A stretch of DNA of 64,000 nt from Beijerinckia mobilis (GTDB taxonomy: Bacteria; Pseudomonadota; Alphaproteobacteria; Rhizobiales; Beijerinckiaceae), in NCBI RefSeq assembly GCF_000745425.1, contig NZ_KN050689.1, forward strand, positions 26,465-90,464, written 5' to 3'. The notes under the pieces were generated by a model. It was not told the DNA's origin and made no database searches. It worked only from the letters and a program-made list of their open reading frames with translations. Shown in pieces: positions 18,053 to 30,077 of this stretch. Numbering within the stretch: position 1 is the first letter of the stretch; each line of letters opens with the position of its first letter. The position numbers and the translations under genes are program-made.

Positions 18053-21000
18053 TCAGGCCCCGTAGACCTCGTCCATAAAGGCCTTGATCTGTGCCAGATG
18101 TTTCGACATGAGGCCGGTCGCCGTCGCCGCCGAGGCAGGACGGCCGGCATAGCGCGGCCGCGTGGCCTTGCCGCCCGCCTGGCCGAGGACCCATTCGATA
18201 TAGGGTTCGACGAAGGTCCAGCTGCCCATGTTCTTCGGCTCTTCCTGGCACCAGACCACATCGGCCTTCTTGAAGCGCGACAGGATGTTGACCAGAGCCT
18301 TCAACGGGAAGGGATAGAGCTGTTCGACACGCAGGAGGTAGACATCGTCGATACCGCGCTGTTCGCGCTCCTCGAAGAGATCGTAATAGACCTTGCCCGT
18401 GCACAGAACCACGCGCCGGATCTTGTCGTCCTTGACGAGCTTGATCTTCTCGGCCTTGCCCTGCTCGGCATCGTCGAGCAGCACGCGATGGAACGAGGAA
18501 CCGACCTGCAATTCTTCCAGCGTCGAGACCGCCCGCTTGTGGCGCAGCAGGGATTTCGGCGTCATCAGGATCAGCGGCTTGCGGATGTCGCGCTTCAGCT
18601 GCCGGCGCAGGATGTGGAAATAATTGGCCGGCGTCGTGCAGTTCGCGACCTGCATATTGTCCTCGGCGCAAAGCTGCAGATAGCGCTCGAGACGGGCGGA
18701 GGAATGTTCCGGACCCTGGCCCTCATAGCCATGCGGCAGCAGGCAGACGAGGCCCGACATACGCAGCCATTTGCGTTCACCCGACGAGATGAACTGGTCG
18801 AACAGAACCTGCGCGCCATTGGCGAAATCGCCGAACTGGGCTTCCCACAGAACGAGCGCGTTTGGCTCGGCCAGCGAATAGCCATATTCGAAGCCGAGCA
18901 CCGCTTCTTCCGAGAGCATCGAATTGATGACCTCGTAATTGGCCTGCTCGTCGCGAATATGGTTCAGCGGCACATAACGGGCTTCCGTCTCCTGGTCGAT
19001 CAGCACCGAATGGCGCTGGGAGAAGGTGCCGCGTTCGGAATCCTGACCCGACAGGCGCACCGGATGGCCTTCATCGACGAGCGTCCCGAAGGCGAGCGCC
19101 TCGCCCATGGCCCAATCGATATTAGTGCCGGTTTCGATCATCTTGCGGCGGTTGTCGAGCAAGCGGCCGATTGTCTTATGGATATGGAAGCCTTCCGGCA
19201 CGGTGACCAGACGCTCGCCGATTTCCTTGAGACGCTCGATCTCGACGCCAGTGCGGCCGCGCCGGTCATCTTCGCCGTCGAGCGCCGGCTTGAGGCCGGC
19301 CCAGCGGCCGTCGAGCCAGTCGGCCTTGTTGGGCTGGAATGCCTGACCAGCCTCGAATTCGGCTTCGAGGCGCTGGCGCCAGTCATTCTTCAATTTCTCG
19401 ACTTCGCCTTCAGTGACGAGATTTTCGCGGACGAGCTTGTCGGTATAAAGTTCCAGCGTCGTCTTGTGCGACCGGATTTCCTTATACATGACCGGCTGGG
19501 TGAAGCCCGGCTCGTCACCCTCGTTATGGCCGAAGCGGCGATAGCAGAACATGTCGATGACGACCGGCTTATGGAACTTCTGCCGGAATTCGATCGCGAT
19601 CTTGGCGGCATAGACCACTGCCTCGGGATCGTCGCCATTGACGTGGATGATCGGCGCCTCGATCATTTTCGCCACATCGGACGGATAGGGCGAGGAGCGC
19701 GAGAAGCGCGGATAGGTGGTGAAGCCGATCTGGTTGTTGATGATGAAATGGACCGAGCCGCCAGTGCGATGGCCCTTGAGGCCGGAGAGGCCGAAACATT
19801 CGGCAATCACGCCCTGGCCGGCGAAAGCCGCGTCACCATGGATCAAAAGCGGCAGGATCTGGGTGCGCTCGACCACATCGTTATATTGGTCCTGCTTGGC
19901 GCGCACCTTGCCGAGCACAACCGGATCGACGATCTCGAGATGCGACGGATTGGCGGTCAGCGATAGATGGACCTTGTTGTTGTCGAAATCGCGATCGGAC
20001 GAAGCGCCAAGATGATATTTGACGTCGCCCGAACCTTCGACATCGTCAGGCTTGAACGAGCCGCCCTTGAATTCATGGAAAATGGCGCGATGCGGTTTGC
20101 CCATGACCTGGGACAGGACGTTGAGGCGGCCGCGATGGGCCATGCCGAGCACGATCTCCTTGACGCCGAGAGCGCCGCCGCGCTTGATGATCTGCTCCAG
20201 CGCCGGAACCATGGCTTCGCCACCGTCGAGGCCAAAACGCTTGGTGCCGGTATATTTCACATCGAGGAATTTCTCGAACCCTTCCGCCTCGACGAGCTTC
20301 TGCAGAATGGCGCGCTTGCCTTCCTGGGTGAAGCTGATCTCCTTGCCGGGTCCTTCAATGCGCTCCTGCATCCAGGCTTTCTCGACCGGATCGGAAATAT
20401 GCATGAATTCGAAGCCGATCGTGTCGCAATAGGTGCGGCGCAGGATCGGCAACATTTCATTGATGCTGGCGAATTCGAGGCCGAGCACATTGTCGATGAA
20501 GATCTTGCGGTCGTAATCGGTCTCTGAAAACCCATAGGTCGCCGGATGCAGTTCCTCATGATCCTTGGGCGGAGCAATGCCGAGAGGATCGAGATTGGCG
20601 TGCAAATGGCCACGCATCCGATAGGCGCGGATCATCATCAGAGCGCGCACGGAATCGCGCGTCGCGCGTTCAATATCGGCGGAGGAGATGGCTTTCCCCT
20701 CGCCCTTTGCTTCACCCTTGGCTTCGGTCTTGGCCTTGAGCTTGTCGCCGATCGCCTTTTCGGTGAGCGCCCAATTGCCGTCGAGCGCCGAAACCAGTTC
20801 GCCATTGGCAACGACCGGCCAGTTCGGCTTCTTCCAGGCCGGGCCTGAGGCCGTCACCTCGACGGAGCGGCGCTCATCATTCATGGCGGCGAAGAATTCA
20901 CGCCATTCCGGATCGACCGAGGCCGGATTCTTCAAATAGGAATCGTAGAGATGATCGACATAGACGGCATTGCCGCCATAAAGAAACGAGGTCTCAGCGA

Positions 21001-21079
21001 AAGCCTGATTGTGCGCGGACCGACCGGCGCCTCCGCTGCCTGCGCCGGTGCCGGCTGCATCTTCATCCTGACGTGCCAT
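18053..21079 (-). CDS. sucA: 2-oxoglutarate dehydrogenase E1
   Basis: Thiamine-diphosphate enzyme that decarboxylates 2-oxoglutarate in the TCA cycle; 1008 residues, normal for the family. Recognisable blocks are the N-terminal FLYGGNAVYVDHLYDSYLKNPASVDPEW, MRGHLHANLDPLGI, the core GMAHRGRLNVL, SLTANPSHLEIVDPVV and HGDAAFAGQGV, the ThDP region VHVNGDDPEAV and FCYRRFGHNEGDEP, and the C-terminal LMTPKSLLRHK. Start: the ATG at 21079 (MARQDED) has AGGAG 6 bases upstream, while the ATG two codons earlier is too close to it. The N-terminus carries a Gly/Ala-rich stretch. A gap of 0.8 kb separates it from sucD upstream. Confidence 0.97.
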   Translation of the reverse strand: MARQDEDAAGTGAGSGGAGRSAHNQAFAETSFLYGGNAVYVDHLYDSYLKNPASVDPEWREFFAAMNDERRSVEVTASGPAWKKPNWPVVANGELVSALDGNWALTEKAIGDKLKAKTEAKGEAKGEGKAISSADIERATRDSVRALMMIRAYRMRGHLHANLDPLGIAPPKDHEELHPATYGFSETDYDRKIFIDNVLGLEFASINEMLPILRRTYCDTIGFEFMHISDPVEKAWMQERIEGPGKEISFTQEGKRAILQKLVEAEGFEKFLDVKYTGTKRFGLDGGEAMVPALEQIIKRGGALGVKEIVLGMAHRGRLNVLSQVMGKPHRAIFHEFKGGSFKPDDVEGSGDVKYHLGASSDRDFDNNKVHLSLTANPSHLEIVDPVVLGKVRAKQDQYNDVVERTQILPLLIHGDAAFAGQGVIAECFGLSGLKGHRTGGSVHFIINNQIGFTTYPRFSRSSPYPSDVAKMIEAPIIHVNGDDPEAVVYAAKIAIEFRQKFHKPVVIDMFCYRRFGHNEGDEPGFTQPVMYKEIRSHKTTLELYTDKLVRENLVTEGEVEKLKNDWRQRLEAEFEAGQAFQPNKADWLDGRWAGLKPALDGEDDRRGRTGVEIERLKEIGERLVTVPEGFHIHKTIGRLLDNRRKMIETGTNIDWAMGEALAFGTLVDEGHPVRLSGQDSERGTFSQRHSVLIDQETEARYVPLNHIRDEQANYEVINSMLSEEAVLGFEYGYSLAEPNALVLWEAQFGDFANGAQVLFDQFISSGERKWLRMSGLVCLLPHGYEGQGPEHSSARLERYLQLCAEDNMQVANCTTPANYFHILRRQLKRDIRKPLILMTPKSLLRHKRAVSTLEELQVGSSFHRVLLDDAEQGKAEKIKLVKDDKIRRVVLCTGKVYYDLFEEREQRGIDDVYLLRVEQLYPFPLKALVNILSRFKKADVVWCQEEPKNMGSWTFVEPYIEWVLGQAGGKATRPRYAGRPASAATATGLMSKHLAQIKAFMDEVYGA

Positions 21080-21887
21080 CGTCATCTCCTGCAGTTTGTC
21101 GCAATTGCTCTGCGTATGAGATAAGCGCGCCCGATGAGCCGGACCAGAGCAATCACATCTGTTTCAATAGCGAATACCCACCGCTTGGAATCGAGCCTTG
21201 GAATCGAACCTTGCGAGCGGGCATTCGTGTTAATGCCGTTGTCTTCATAACGGGCCAACCGTAACCGCGGCGATGGGCCCAAGGGGAATACATTTCCCAG
21301 GCAGAATTCAGAATGAGGAGAGCAGAACGGAGACCGCCGCCCCATCTTTGGGAGACATATCCTGCCGGATCACAGCAATCAGAGCGGCGTAATGCACACT
21401 CTGGGGCAGCAGATATTCCCGCCGCTGTCCTTGCTTCCTGCCTGTATCCGTCATTCCGAATCCGCGCCGTATCCGCGAGGCGGCTTCGGCGCGGATTCGG
21501 AATGACGTATGACCTCACAATATCCTTTGCCCAGATAAGAAAATCCGCGCCACTAGCCTTCCGCCAGATATACGCGCCTTCCCCGAGCCGGCGTCTTGTC
21601 CGCGAGGCGAGGCAAGCCGTCAGCGCCTGTCTCGCCATTTGTCGAATATTCATGAAAACGCGTGATCACGCCGAGGTCGCATTCCGTCCTTGCACCCGGC
21701 GACAACCGTCGAAGACGGTGAATACGCAAAGCTTCCGCTTACATTCCGCACCGTGCCACTCCCGAAACCATAGACACATTCGGGAGAAACCCATTGATGA
21801 ACATTCAGCCGCTCTATCAGTTTTTCTTACACGGCCGAAAGCTCTGTTCACATACACCGGCGCACGGCGCCGGTGTCGCTGTCAAAA
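21080..21887. other. Intergenic region between sucD and sucA
   Basis: About 0.8 kb without a convincing gene on either strand, although the flanking genes run the same way. It holds the 21-bp hairpin listed next and a 9-bp hairpin, ACACCGGCG / CGCCGGTGT, near 21854-21876 just downstream of the sucD stop, a possible sucD terminator without a T-run. Confidence 0.5.
21449..21507. repeat. 21-bp perfect inverted repeat
   Basis: Positions 21449-21469 and 21487-21507 are perfect reverse complements (core GTCATTCCGAATCCGCGCC) around a 17-base loop. This length with no mismatch is well above chance. The form resembles REP-like palindromes mobilised by RAYT transposases; none is encoded in this window. 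Confidence 0.75.
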
Positions 21888-22772
21888 TCAGGCCCGCAGA
21901 AGTTCGGCGAGCGTATGGCCGATCCGCGCCGGCGAAGGTGACACCTTGATGCCGGCGGCTTCCATCGCCGCGACCTTGTGCTCGGCATCACCCTTGCCGC
22001 CGGAAATGATGGCGCCCGCGTGACCCATGCGCCGCCCGGGCGGCGCCGTACGGCCGGCGATGAAGCCGACCATCGGTTTCTTGCGGCCGCGGCGCGCTTC
22101 GTCGATCAGGAACTGGGCGGCATCTTCCTCACCGGAACCGCCAATCTCGCCGATCATGACGATCGAATGAGTTGTCTCATCGGCCAGGAACAATTCCAGA
22201 ATATCGATGAAATCACTGCCCTTGACCGGATCGCCGCCAATGCCGACCGCGGTCGTCTGGCCGAGCCCTTCCCGGGTCGTCTGGAACACCGCTTCATAGG
22301 TGAGGGTGCCGGACCGCGAGACAACGCCCACGGACCCTTGCGAGAAGATGGGGGCCGGCATGATGCCGATCTTGCACGCACCGGATGTCACGACACCAGG
22401 GCAATTGGGCCCGATGAGCCGCGATTTCGAGCCCGACAAGGCGCGCTTGACCTTGACCATGTCGAGAACCGGGATGCCTTCGGTGATGCAGACGATCAGC
22501 GGAATTTCCGCGTCGATCGCCTCGCAGATCGCATCGGCAGCGCCCGGCGGCGGCACATAGATGACGCTGGCCTCGCATCCCGTCGCCGCCTTTGCCTCGG
22601 CGACGGTCTCATAAACCGGCAGATCGAGATGAGTGCGGCCGCCCTTGCCGGGAGCGACGCCACCGACGAGCCGCGTGCCGAAGGCCAAGGCCTGCTCGGA
22701 ATGGAACGTGCCATTGCGGCCGGTAAAGCCCTGACAAATGACCCGGGTGCTTTTATCGATCAGGATCGCCAT
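21888..22772 (-). CDS. sucD: Succinyl-CoA ligase, alpha subunit
   Basis: Alpha subunit of succinyl-CoA synthetase, 294 residues. CoA-binding N-terminal domain ([34 protein letters not shown]), ligase domain with [14 protein letters not shown], and the phosphohistidine His251 in [11 protein letters not shown] checked it against malate-CoA ligase MtkB; the SucD-type [12 protein letters not shown] and overall pattern favour succinate. Its start overlaps the sucC stop by one base or so, so the pair is translationally coupled. Confidence 0.96.
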   Translation of the reverse strand: MAILIDKSTRVICQGFTGRNGTFHSEQALAFGTRLVGGVAPGKGGRTHLDLPVYETVAEAKAATGCEASVIYVPPPGAADAICEAIDAEIPLIVCITEGIPVLDMVKVKRALSGSKSRLIGPNCPGVVTSGACKIGIMPAPIFSQGSVGVVSRSGTLTYEAVFQTTREGLGQTTAVGIGGDPVKGSDFIDILELFLADETTHSIVMIGEIGGSGEEDAAQFLIDEARRGRKKPMVGFIAGRTAPPGRRMGHAGAIISGGKGDAEHKVAAMEAAGIKVSPSPARIGHTLAELLRA

Positions 22773-24001
22773 CAGACCGCTCCCTTGCCTTGAGCCAAAG
22801 CCGCCGTCCGTTTGGCGACCGCTGCGACGATCTTCTGCGCCGCGTCGTCGAGATCATCGGCGGGAATGAGATCGAGACCGGATGTCGACAGAATCTTCTT
22901 GCCGATTTCGACATTCGTGCCTTCAAGCCGCACGACCAGCGGCACCTCAAGGCCAACTTCCTTGACCGCGGCGATAATGCCTTCGGCAATGACATCGCAT
23001 TTCATGATGCCGCCGAAAATATTGACCAGAATGCCTTTGACCTGCGGATCGGCGGTGATGATCTTGAAGGCGTGTGTGACCTTTTCCTTGCTGGCGCCAC
23101 CGCCGACATCAAGGAAATTCGCCGGGCTTCCGCCATAGAGCTTGATAATGTCCATCGTCGCCATGGCGAGACCGGCGCCATTGACCATGCAGCCGATTTC
23201 GCCATCGAGCGCGATATAGGCGAGATCGTATTTCGACGCCTCGATTTCCTTCGGATCCTCTTCATTCTCGTCACGCAAGGCGACGACATCGGGATGTTTG
23301 AAGAGTGCGTTCGGATCAAACGAGACCTTGGCGTCAAGGCACAGAAGACGGCCGTCGCGCGTCAACACCAGAGGATTGACCTCAAGCATCGCCATATCCT
23401 TGGCGACAAAGGCATTATAAAGCGACGTCACGAGCTGGTGCATCTGCTTGGCCTGATCTCCTTCAAGCCCAAGCGCGACCGCCGCCGTGCGTCCATGAAA
23501 CGGTTCGATGCCGGTCGCCGGATCGATCGAAAAGGTCACGATCTTGTCCGGCGTATGCTGCGCAACCTCCTCGATATCCATGCCGCCTTCCGTTGACACG
23601 ACGAAAGCGATACGGCTGGTCGAACGGTCGACGAGCAGCGAGAGATAGAATTCCTTGGCGATGTCGCAACCGTCTTCAATGTAAAGACGGCGCACTTTGC
23701 GGCCATGAGGACCCGTTTGGGCGGTCACGAGCGTATGCTCGAACATCGCCTGCGCGGCCTCGACAACTTCCTGGAAGGAGCGGGCGATACGCACGCCGCC
23801 TTTCTCGCCGGCCTCGGGCTCAATGAAATGGCCCTTTCCGCGGCCACCGGCATGAATTTGCGCCTTGACCACATAGACCGGACCTGGAAGCGCGCGCGCA
23901 GCTGCCTCCGCCTCTCCAGGCGTCAGGACAGGAGCTCCACGCGAGACGGGCGCTCCAAACTCCCTCAAGATCGTCTTTGCCTGATATTCGTGAATATTCA
24001 T
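22772..24001 (-). CDS. sucC: Succinyl-CoA ligase, beta subunit
   Basis: ATP-grasp beta subunit, 409 residues, slightly longer than the usual 390-400. N-terminus [24 protein letters not shown] is standard; [16 protein letters not shown] is the ATP-grasp nucleotide site; [26 protein letters not shown] and [18 protein letters not shown] are the metal and catalytic blocks; [16 protein letters not shown] is the C-terminal CoA-ligase signature. It precedes sucD with overlap and follows mdh after about 330 bases. Confidence 0.97.
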   Translation of the reverse strand: MNIHEYQAKTILREFGAPVSRGAPVLTPGEAEAAARALPGPVYVVKAQIHAGGRGKGHFIEPEAGEKGGVRIARSFQEVVEAAQAMFEHTLVTAQTGPHGRKVRRLYIEDGCDIAKEFYLSLLVDRSTSRIAFVVSTEGGMDIEEVAQHTPDKIVTFSIDPATGIEPFHGRTAAVALGLEGDQAKQMHQLVTSLYNAFVAKDMAMLEVNPLVLTRDGRLLCLDAKVSFDPNALFKHPDVVALRDENEEDPKEIEASKYDLAYIALDGEIGCMVNGAGLAMATMDIIKLYGGSPANFLDVGGGASKEKVTHAFKIITADPQVKGILVNIFGGIMKCDVIAEGIIAAVKEVGLEVPLVVRLEGTNVEIGKKILSTSGLDLIPADDLDDAAQKIVAAVAKRTAALAQGKGAV

Positions 24002-24333
24002 GCAGGCACTTCTAAGGTTGGCAGCCTTCGAGGCAGCGAGGGGACGATCACGTCAGAAAACATCGATTGCGACGCGACCAGGCGACGATGGATGCCGTGA
24101 GACTTCATGGAGTTCGAGACAGGCATCCAGGAAGGACAGGGGCCAGATAGAGACAGAAAATCGAGGACGATGGTCCGGAGACATTGCTGACACCCCATCG
24201 GCCCGAACTTTCGAGATCAAGCTACCGCCGGCTCCCTCACCTTCCGGAGGCCCATTCCCCAAACTGCCATGTCCCAGGACAGCCGTGGGATGGACGCGCG
24301 ACGCCGTCCATCCCGGTTCTCCCAAATCCAGAC
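24002..24333. other. mdh-sucC intergenic region with hairpin
   Basis: About 330 bases. A perfect 10-bp hairpin, GGGATGGACG (24287-24296) / CGTCCATCCC (24305-24314), lies 20 bases after the mdh stop on the minus strand and is a candidate mdh terminator without a T-run. No gene is visible. Confidence 0.5.
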
Positions 24334-25760
<1,427 letters not shown>

Positions 25761-26393
25761 TCAATAGCGGCCATGCGTCAGAGCCCCCTGCAAAAGATCG
25801 ATGAGATTCTGCATTCGCCGCTCCACGCTTGTCCGCAATTCGCCGCGATCGAGCAGAACACCGGCAGGCGACAGAAACCGATAGAGCGCATCGATCACCA
25901 GCGCCTTGGCCGCCATCATATCGGTAATGACGAACAGGCCGCCGCTCGTGCCTTCTTCCAGAATCCGCTGAATTTCAAGCCGGCATCGGTTGCGATGCTT
26001 ACGTGCTATCGGTGCGTCACGCTCGGCCGCAGCGACAAAAAGCTGGAACAGGGGCGCGTCATTTTCGAGCTTGGCGCGATAGGCCCTGTGGATAGCGAAG
26101 AGAATCCGTTCGAGCTTGTCGAAAGCTGGATCCGGCGCATCGCCGATGGTGCGAAGGCCAGCCTCCAGCGGTTTCAGCCAGGAAGCCGTGATTTCCTCGA
26201 TCAGTGCCTCTTTCGAGGGAAAATATCGATAGATATTGGCATGCGACATACCGGCTTCCTCGGCAATGCGCGTGACTGTCGTCCGCGCGAGGCCGTGGCG
26301 GCGAATATGCTCTGCGGCAATATCGAGTATGCGCGCATCGGTGGCAGGAGCGACCTGCGGCGGCATTCTTGAGCGCAACGGGGACCGCGTCAT
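25761..26393 (-). CDS. TetR/AcrR family transcriptional regulator
   Basis: A 210-residue one-component repressor-type regulator. The N-terminal HTH is clear: ILDIAAEHIRRHGLARTTVTRIAEEAGMSHANIYRYFPSKEALIEEI. The C-terminal ligand domain is diverged and its effector unknown. The frame is open 31 codons further upstream; ATG at 26391-26393 (MTRSPLRSRM) is preferred because the extra stretch has no family resemblance. It lies between zapE and mdh in the same direction; whether it controls the TCA genes is inference only. Confidence 0.87.
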   Translation of the reverse strand: MTRSPLRSRMPPQVAPATDARILDIAAEHIRRHGLARTTVTRIAEEAGMSHANIYRYFPSKEALIEEITASWLKPLEAGLRTIGDAPDPAFDKLERILFAIHRAYRAKLENDAPLFQLFVAAAERDAPIARKHRNRCRLEIQRILEEGTSGGLFVITDMMAAKALVIDALYRFLSPAGVLLDRGELRTSVERRMQNLIDLLQGALTHGRY

Positions 26394-26555
26394 GGGCCCA
26401 TCACCGATCACAGTCGGCGGCGATGCGATCCGATGCAACCGGTCTCGTCTGCATTGGGCCGCATCGGGTCGCATCGCCCGCCTCAACCCTTGTGACGGCG
26501 CGCTCTAGAATGCCGCGCATATCAGCTTCCCGCAAAATCCCATTCCCACGCCCTT

Positions 26556-26637
26556 AGAGCATTTTCCAATAATGTTGAATCGCCCCGAAAATATCCTGTT
26601 TTCTTGAGTGGGGCGTTTCTGGGTAGATCCGAAAGCC
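26556..26637. repeat. Dispersed palindromic repeat, copy next to the zapE stop
   Basis: Contains AGAGCATTTTCC at the left and GGGCGTTTCTGGGTAGATCC with GAAAGCCC at 26610-26637, matching the family also seen at 30406-30504 and 58409-58484. It abuts the zapE stop codon on the minus strand. Confidence 0.65.
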
Positions 26638-27810
26638 CTAGGTCTCCACAAGGCCGGTCGAAAGACCGGAGCCTTGTGAATCGATCGTGCCATGCGGCAA
26701 GGCGAAATAGGAGGAGGACTGCATTTCGATGAGCCGCGACACCGTGCGGTCGAATTCGAAACTTTCCGTTCCCTGCTCCGCGCGATAAAGCTCAGTTGGC
26801 GGCGCCGCTGCCGAGGCGATCAGTTTGACGTGCTGGTCGTAGAGTGCATCGACCAGAAGAATGAACCGTTTCGCACTATTGCGGCGATCGGCGTCGATGA
26901 TCGGAATATGGTCGATCAGCACGGTATGGAAATTCGTCGCTATGGTCAGGAAATCCGTGGCACCGAGCGGCGCGTCGCAGAGATCTGAGAAATCAAAACG
27001 GGCCACATGTGCCTTCGCCTGCGGCACCCGCACTTCGCGGTCGAGCAGCTCCAGCTTGACCGGATCGCCATGCTCGACGCCAGTGAGAAGCTTGAAAGCC
27101 TCCGTCATCGCCCGATCGGCCCGCGCATCGGCCGGCACATAATAGACGGGCTGGCCCTGCAGCTTTTCGAGGCGGTAATCGGTGCGTGCAACGAGCTGCA
27201 CCGGTTCCATCTTCTCCTCTATCAAGCGGATGAAAGGCAGAAACAGGGCCCGGTTGAGGCCATTGGTATAGAGATCTTTTGGCGCGACATTGGAGGTCGC
27301 GACGATCACGACACCGCGCGCGAACAAAGCCTCGAACAGACGGCCGAGAATCATCGCATCGGCGATATCGGTCACGGTGAATTCATCGAAACAGAGCAGC
27401 GCGGTCGCATCGGCAACGGCTTGCGCCACTGGCTCGATCGGATCGTCACCCTTGACCAGCCCCTGTTTCAGCTTCTGCCGCCACGCATGGATGCGGGCAT
27501 GGATCTCGGCCATGAACTCGTTGAAATGGCGGCGATGTTTATGCGCCACTTCCACCTCTTCAAAGAACAGATCCATGATCATCGTCTTGCCGCGCCCCAC
27601 CGGGCCGTAGACGTAAAGACCGCGCGGCCCCACGACTGGTTTACGCCCAAGCAGCCAGCCAAAGGGACTCGACCGCTTCGGCAAGGCATAATTCTGAAGC
27701 TCCCGGCACAGAAGATCCAGCTTGCGCAAGACTTCGATTTGCGCGGGGTCAGGTTCGAGAAAGCCTTGTGTGGTCTTTTCCTTGTAGAGATCAAGAAGCG
27801 AAGCGGACAT
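26638..27810 (-). CDS. zapE: Cell division protein ZapE (AFG1-like ATPase)
   Basis: AAA-type ATPase of 390 residues. ZapE acts on the Z-ring in E. coli, while AFG1 homologues act in mitochondrial protein quality control. Walker A GPVGRGKTM at 69-77, Walker B LLCFDEF near 137-143, sensor region VIVATSNVAPKDLY. The N-terminal start MSASLLDLYKEK is preceded by GAGG 5 bases upstream. The gene is commonly next to mdh in alphaproteobacteria, as here with a TetR gene between them. Confidence 0.94.
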   Translation of the reverse strand: MSASLLDLYKEKTTQGFLEPDPAQIEVLRKLDLLCRELQNYALPKRSSPFGWLLGRKPVVGPRGLYVYGPVGRGKTMIMDLFFEEVEVAHKHRRHFNEFMAEIHARIHAWRQKLKQGLVKGDDPIEPVAQAVADATALLCFDEFTVTDIADAMILGRLFEALFARGVVIVATSNVAPKDLYTNGLNRALFLPFIRLIEEKMEPVQLVARTDYRLEKLQGQPVYYVPADARADRAMTEAFKLLTGVEHGDPVKLELLDREVRVPQAKAHVARFDFSDLCDAPLGATDFLTIATNFHTVLIDHIPIIDADRRNSAKRFILLVDALYDQHVKLIASAAAPPTELYRAEQGTESFEFDRTVSRLIEMQSSSYFALPHGTIDSQGSGLSTGLVET

Positions 27811-29063
27811 GAAACCTCGGGCCGGGTGATGCCAGACCTGCGAACCGTCCAGGAATTATGGGAAACCGGTGGCGCTGCGGTCGCAGGAGAGATGGAAAAT
27901 GCTTCAGTATCGGCATTGCACCAAATACACGCGCCAGCCTTCTGACAGCATTTCTGAACGGCAAGGATAGCGATGTCGACAGCATGAGGACAGGCCGCAT
28001 TTCGAACGTATCGAAAACAATCCGCGGCGGGCATCCAATAGGCCGCAACGGGCGGAATATTGGCTCGATATTTGCTTTTTAGCTACGCTATGTGGAAAAA
28101 TGCGGAAGCGATCCGGCCTCTACTCATCAAGCAATATTGGCCGTCGATATTGGATTGGTGCTTCAGCTTCTGCCGGCTTGCGAATTCTCTGACAGGCTCG
28201 CCACCCCGTGCCGATCAATCCAGGCACGGCAAGCGGCTCGTTTTACAGCCCGATCGAGAGGGCTGTGGCCCAGGATTGGTGTATCTGTCCGGCAGACGTG
28301 ACTACGGTGCAAACGGGAATCCTGCTCTATTCCTCGCGCATGAAGTGCGGCTGCCGCACGTGAGCGCCAATTCCGGGGAAGCGGGCTTGACCGGCGCCAT
28401 CACAGGAAACGCCGATTTTCGATAGGCGAACCAGTTCGGCCGAGCAACCGGCCGCAAGGACCAAATGAAGCTTTTGCCGGGTCTCACGCAATACTTCATT
28501 CAAAAACAAGCGCATTTTCATTGTGTTAGAGTGCTTCGGATCTATCCGGAAACGCTTCACTCGAAAACAAGAGCATTTTCAGGCTTATCGGAAAAGGCTA
28601 CCGGCGGATTCGAAATCCGCCCGCATCAAGCAACCTGGTGACGTCGATTTCACAGAGAAGGTGCAGTCAATCGCAGCTTTAACGATAAGAGGCATCTTTG
28701 GTATTTGGCAGGAAGCGTCTTCCTAACGCCATATTTTGCGGGTGGAAAATATTAACCATTCGATGAAATCGTTTCGAAGCGGGATCGGGAAGAATAGGCT
28801 GCCTTCCTATCTCTTCTGAAATGCACGAAGCTCATGCTTCGGCGTTTCTCCGAATGGTCGTAGCAACATAGAGTGCCTAGGGCACTCGCGGAGGCTCGGC
28901 TCCGCCTCGGTCCAGATGATCGCCGCCAGTGCCGGAAGAGAGGTCTGGGGGAAAGTAAAAGGACCGCGAGAAAAAACCGAGGAATCGAGAATATTATTGT
29001 CACGCCCGTCGGACCGCAGCTTGTCACGACCGGGTCCAAGGATCGCGAAAGGAAGGATTCGCA
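27811..29063. other. 1.25-kb gene-poor stretch
   Basis: Between divergent zapE and the protease gene I find no frame with a good ribosome site and family resemblance. A repeat-family copy lies at 28529-28582. The composition is mixed and more AT-rich than coding DNA. It may contain decayed sequence, but I cannot identify a parent gene. Confidence 0.4.
28529..28582. repeat. Dispersed palindromic repeat, copy
   Basis: GAGTGCTTCGGATCTATCCGG, then AAACGCTTCACT and AAGAGCATTTTC, follow the order of the family seen elsewhere in the window. Confidence 0.6.
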
Positions 29064-29990
29064 ATGCCCGTCGGGAATAGTGGACTGCCGTTTGCTCTCA
29101 TTTGTGCTTTCTTATTTGCCTGGTCATCTTCTTCCCCGGCGGCTCCCCTCACCCAAAAGGATTTTGCGGATTTCCAATCCTTGCCCGTCACGCCAGTCGT
29201 GGTCTTCGGCCGCAACAGCCGACGCAGTGTTGATGATTTTGCGACTGACCACCGTCTCAATCCCGAGCGCCTCCGTCATGATTTCGAAGCGGCCGGATTG
29301 ATCGAATGCGGGCAGGCACATGGCGCAGGCCAGCTTACGCTGGCCAATGATGTGGTGACGACCGCCGCCCATGTCTTTTTCGACGAACAGGGACACCCGC
29401 GCGCCAAGAGCTGCACTTTCGTCGCGGAACTCGGCGGCAAGCCAGTGCGCATCCCGATCGATCTGCATTCCATCGTCGCCGGCTCCACCAATCCCTATGC
29501 CATCGCCGCCGTGCACGATTGGGCCGTCGCGCATCTGACGCGACCGCTCGAAGGTGTCGTGCCGTTCAGCCTCGCAGGCAGCGTCCATGGTAATGAACCA
29601 GTCGAATTCGTCGCGCGCGGTCATATTGATTGGGGCGAGGGTCGCAGGCTTTCCATGGAGCAATGCCGCCTGCGCGATCAGCTTTCGATCGGCAGTGAGG
29701 GCACACGGGAATTCTCCTTCGATTGTGAGACCGGCGACGGCGCCTCTGGCGGTGCCGTGGTCACCGCCGCCAACAAACCGGTCATCGGCGCGATCCTGGT
29801 CGGATGGCGCAGCACCAAGCCATTCATTTCCGCGCCCTTCTCCAACACCCATTATAATTTCGCGGTTTCGATCGAAGGCGCCTTCAAACGAGCGGTGATT
29901 GCTGCGGCAGCCACGTCCGCAACCACTGTGGCAGGAGCGGGGATGACGTCGGCGGGACCATCCACCAAATTGGCCGCCCGGGCGCGGTAA
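29064..29990 (+). CDS. Secreted trypsin-like serine protease
   Basis: A 308-residue chymotrypsin-fold (S1 type) protease with a signal peptide at residues 1-27 (FALICAFLFAWSSSSPAA). The triad can be read: His103 in TTAAHVFF, Asp152 in VHDWAVAHL, Ser228 in GDGASGGAVV. The C-terminal 30 residues are Ala/Thr-rich. AAGGA precedes the ATG by about 10 bases. It is probably periplasmic or exported. No inhibitor or chaperone gene adjoins it. Substrate is unknown. Confidence 0.86.
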   Translation: MPVGNSGLPFALICAFLFAWSSSSPAAPLTQKDFADFQSLPVTPVVVFGRNSRRSVDDFATDHRLNPERLRHDFEAAGLIECGQAHGAGQLTLANDVVTTAAHVFFDEQGHPRAKSCTFVAELGGKPVRIPIDLHSIVAGSTNPYAIAAVHDWAVAHLTRPLEGVVPFSLAGSVHGNEPVEFVARGHIDWGEGRRLSMEQCRLRDQLSIGSEGTREFSFDCETGDGASGGAVVTAANKPVIGAILVGWRSTKPFISAPFSNTHYNFAVSIEGAFKRAVIAAAATSATTVAGAGMTSAGPSTKLAARAR

Positions 29991-30044
29991 GACTTAAAGC
30001 CTCACCAGACTGTCGAGTGATGCTCTCTGTGAGGAACCAGATGC

Positions 30045-30077
30045 GCTCCCGCGAAAGACTCACTCTTTCGCGGGAGC
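30045..30077 (+). terminator. Probable terminator of the protease gene
   Basis: A perfect 14-bp stem, GCTCCCGCGAAAGA (30045-30058) with its complement at 30064-30077, loop 5, 55 bases after the protease stop. Only a short mixed pyrimidine tract follows. Confidence 0.6.

Noticed and set aside
16613..19966. A 1117-codon plus-strand frame opposite sucB and sucA
   Set aside because: It is the antisense shadow of two clearly identified genes in GC-rich DNA; it has no family resemblance.
21888..24001. Malate-CoA ligase (MtkAB) of the serine cycle
   Set aside because: The sequence pattern and the position next to sucAB fit succinyl-CoA synthetase better; no serine-cycle genes are nearby.
28060..28425. 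A 121-codon plus-strand frame
   Set aside because: No ribosome site, no recognisable family, and mixed composition; not reported as a gene.
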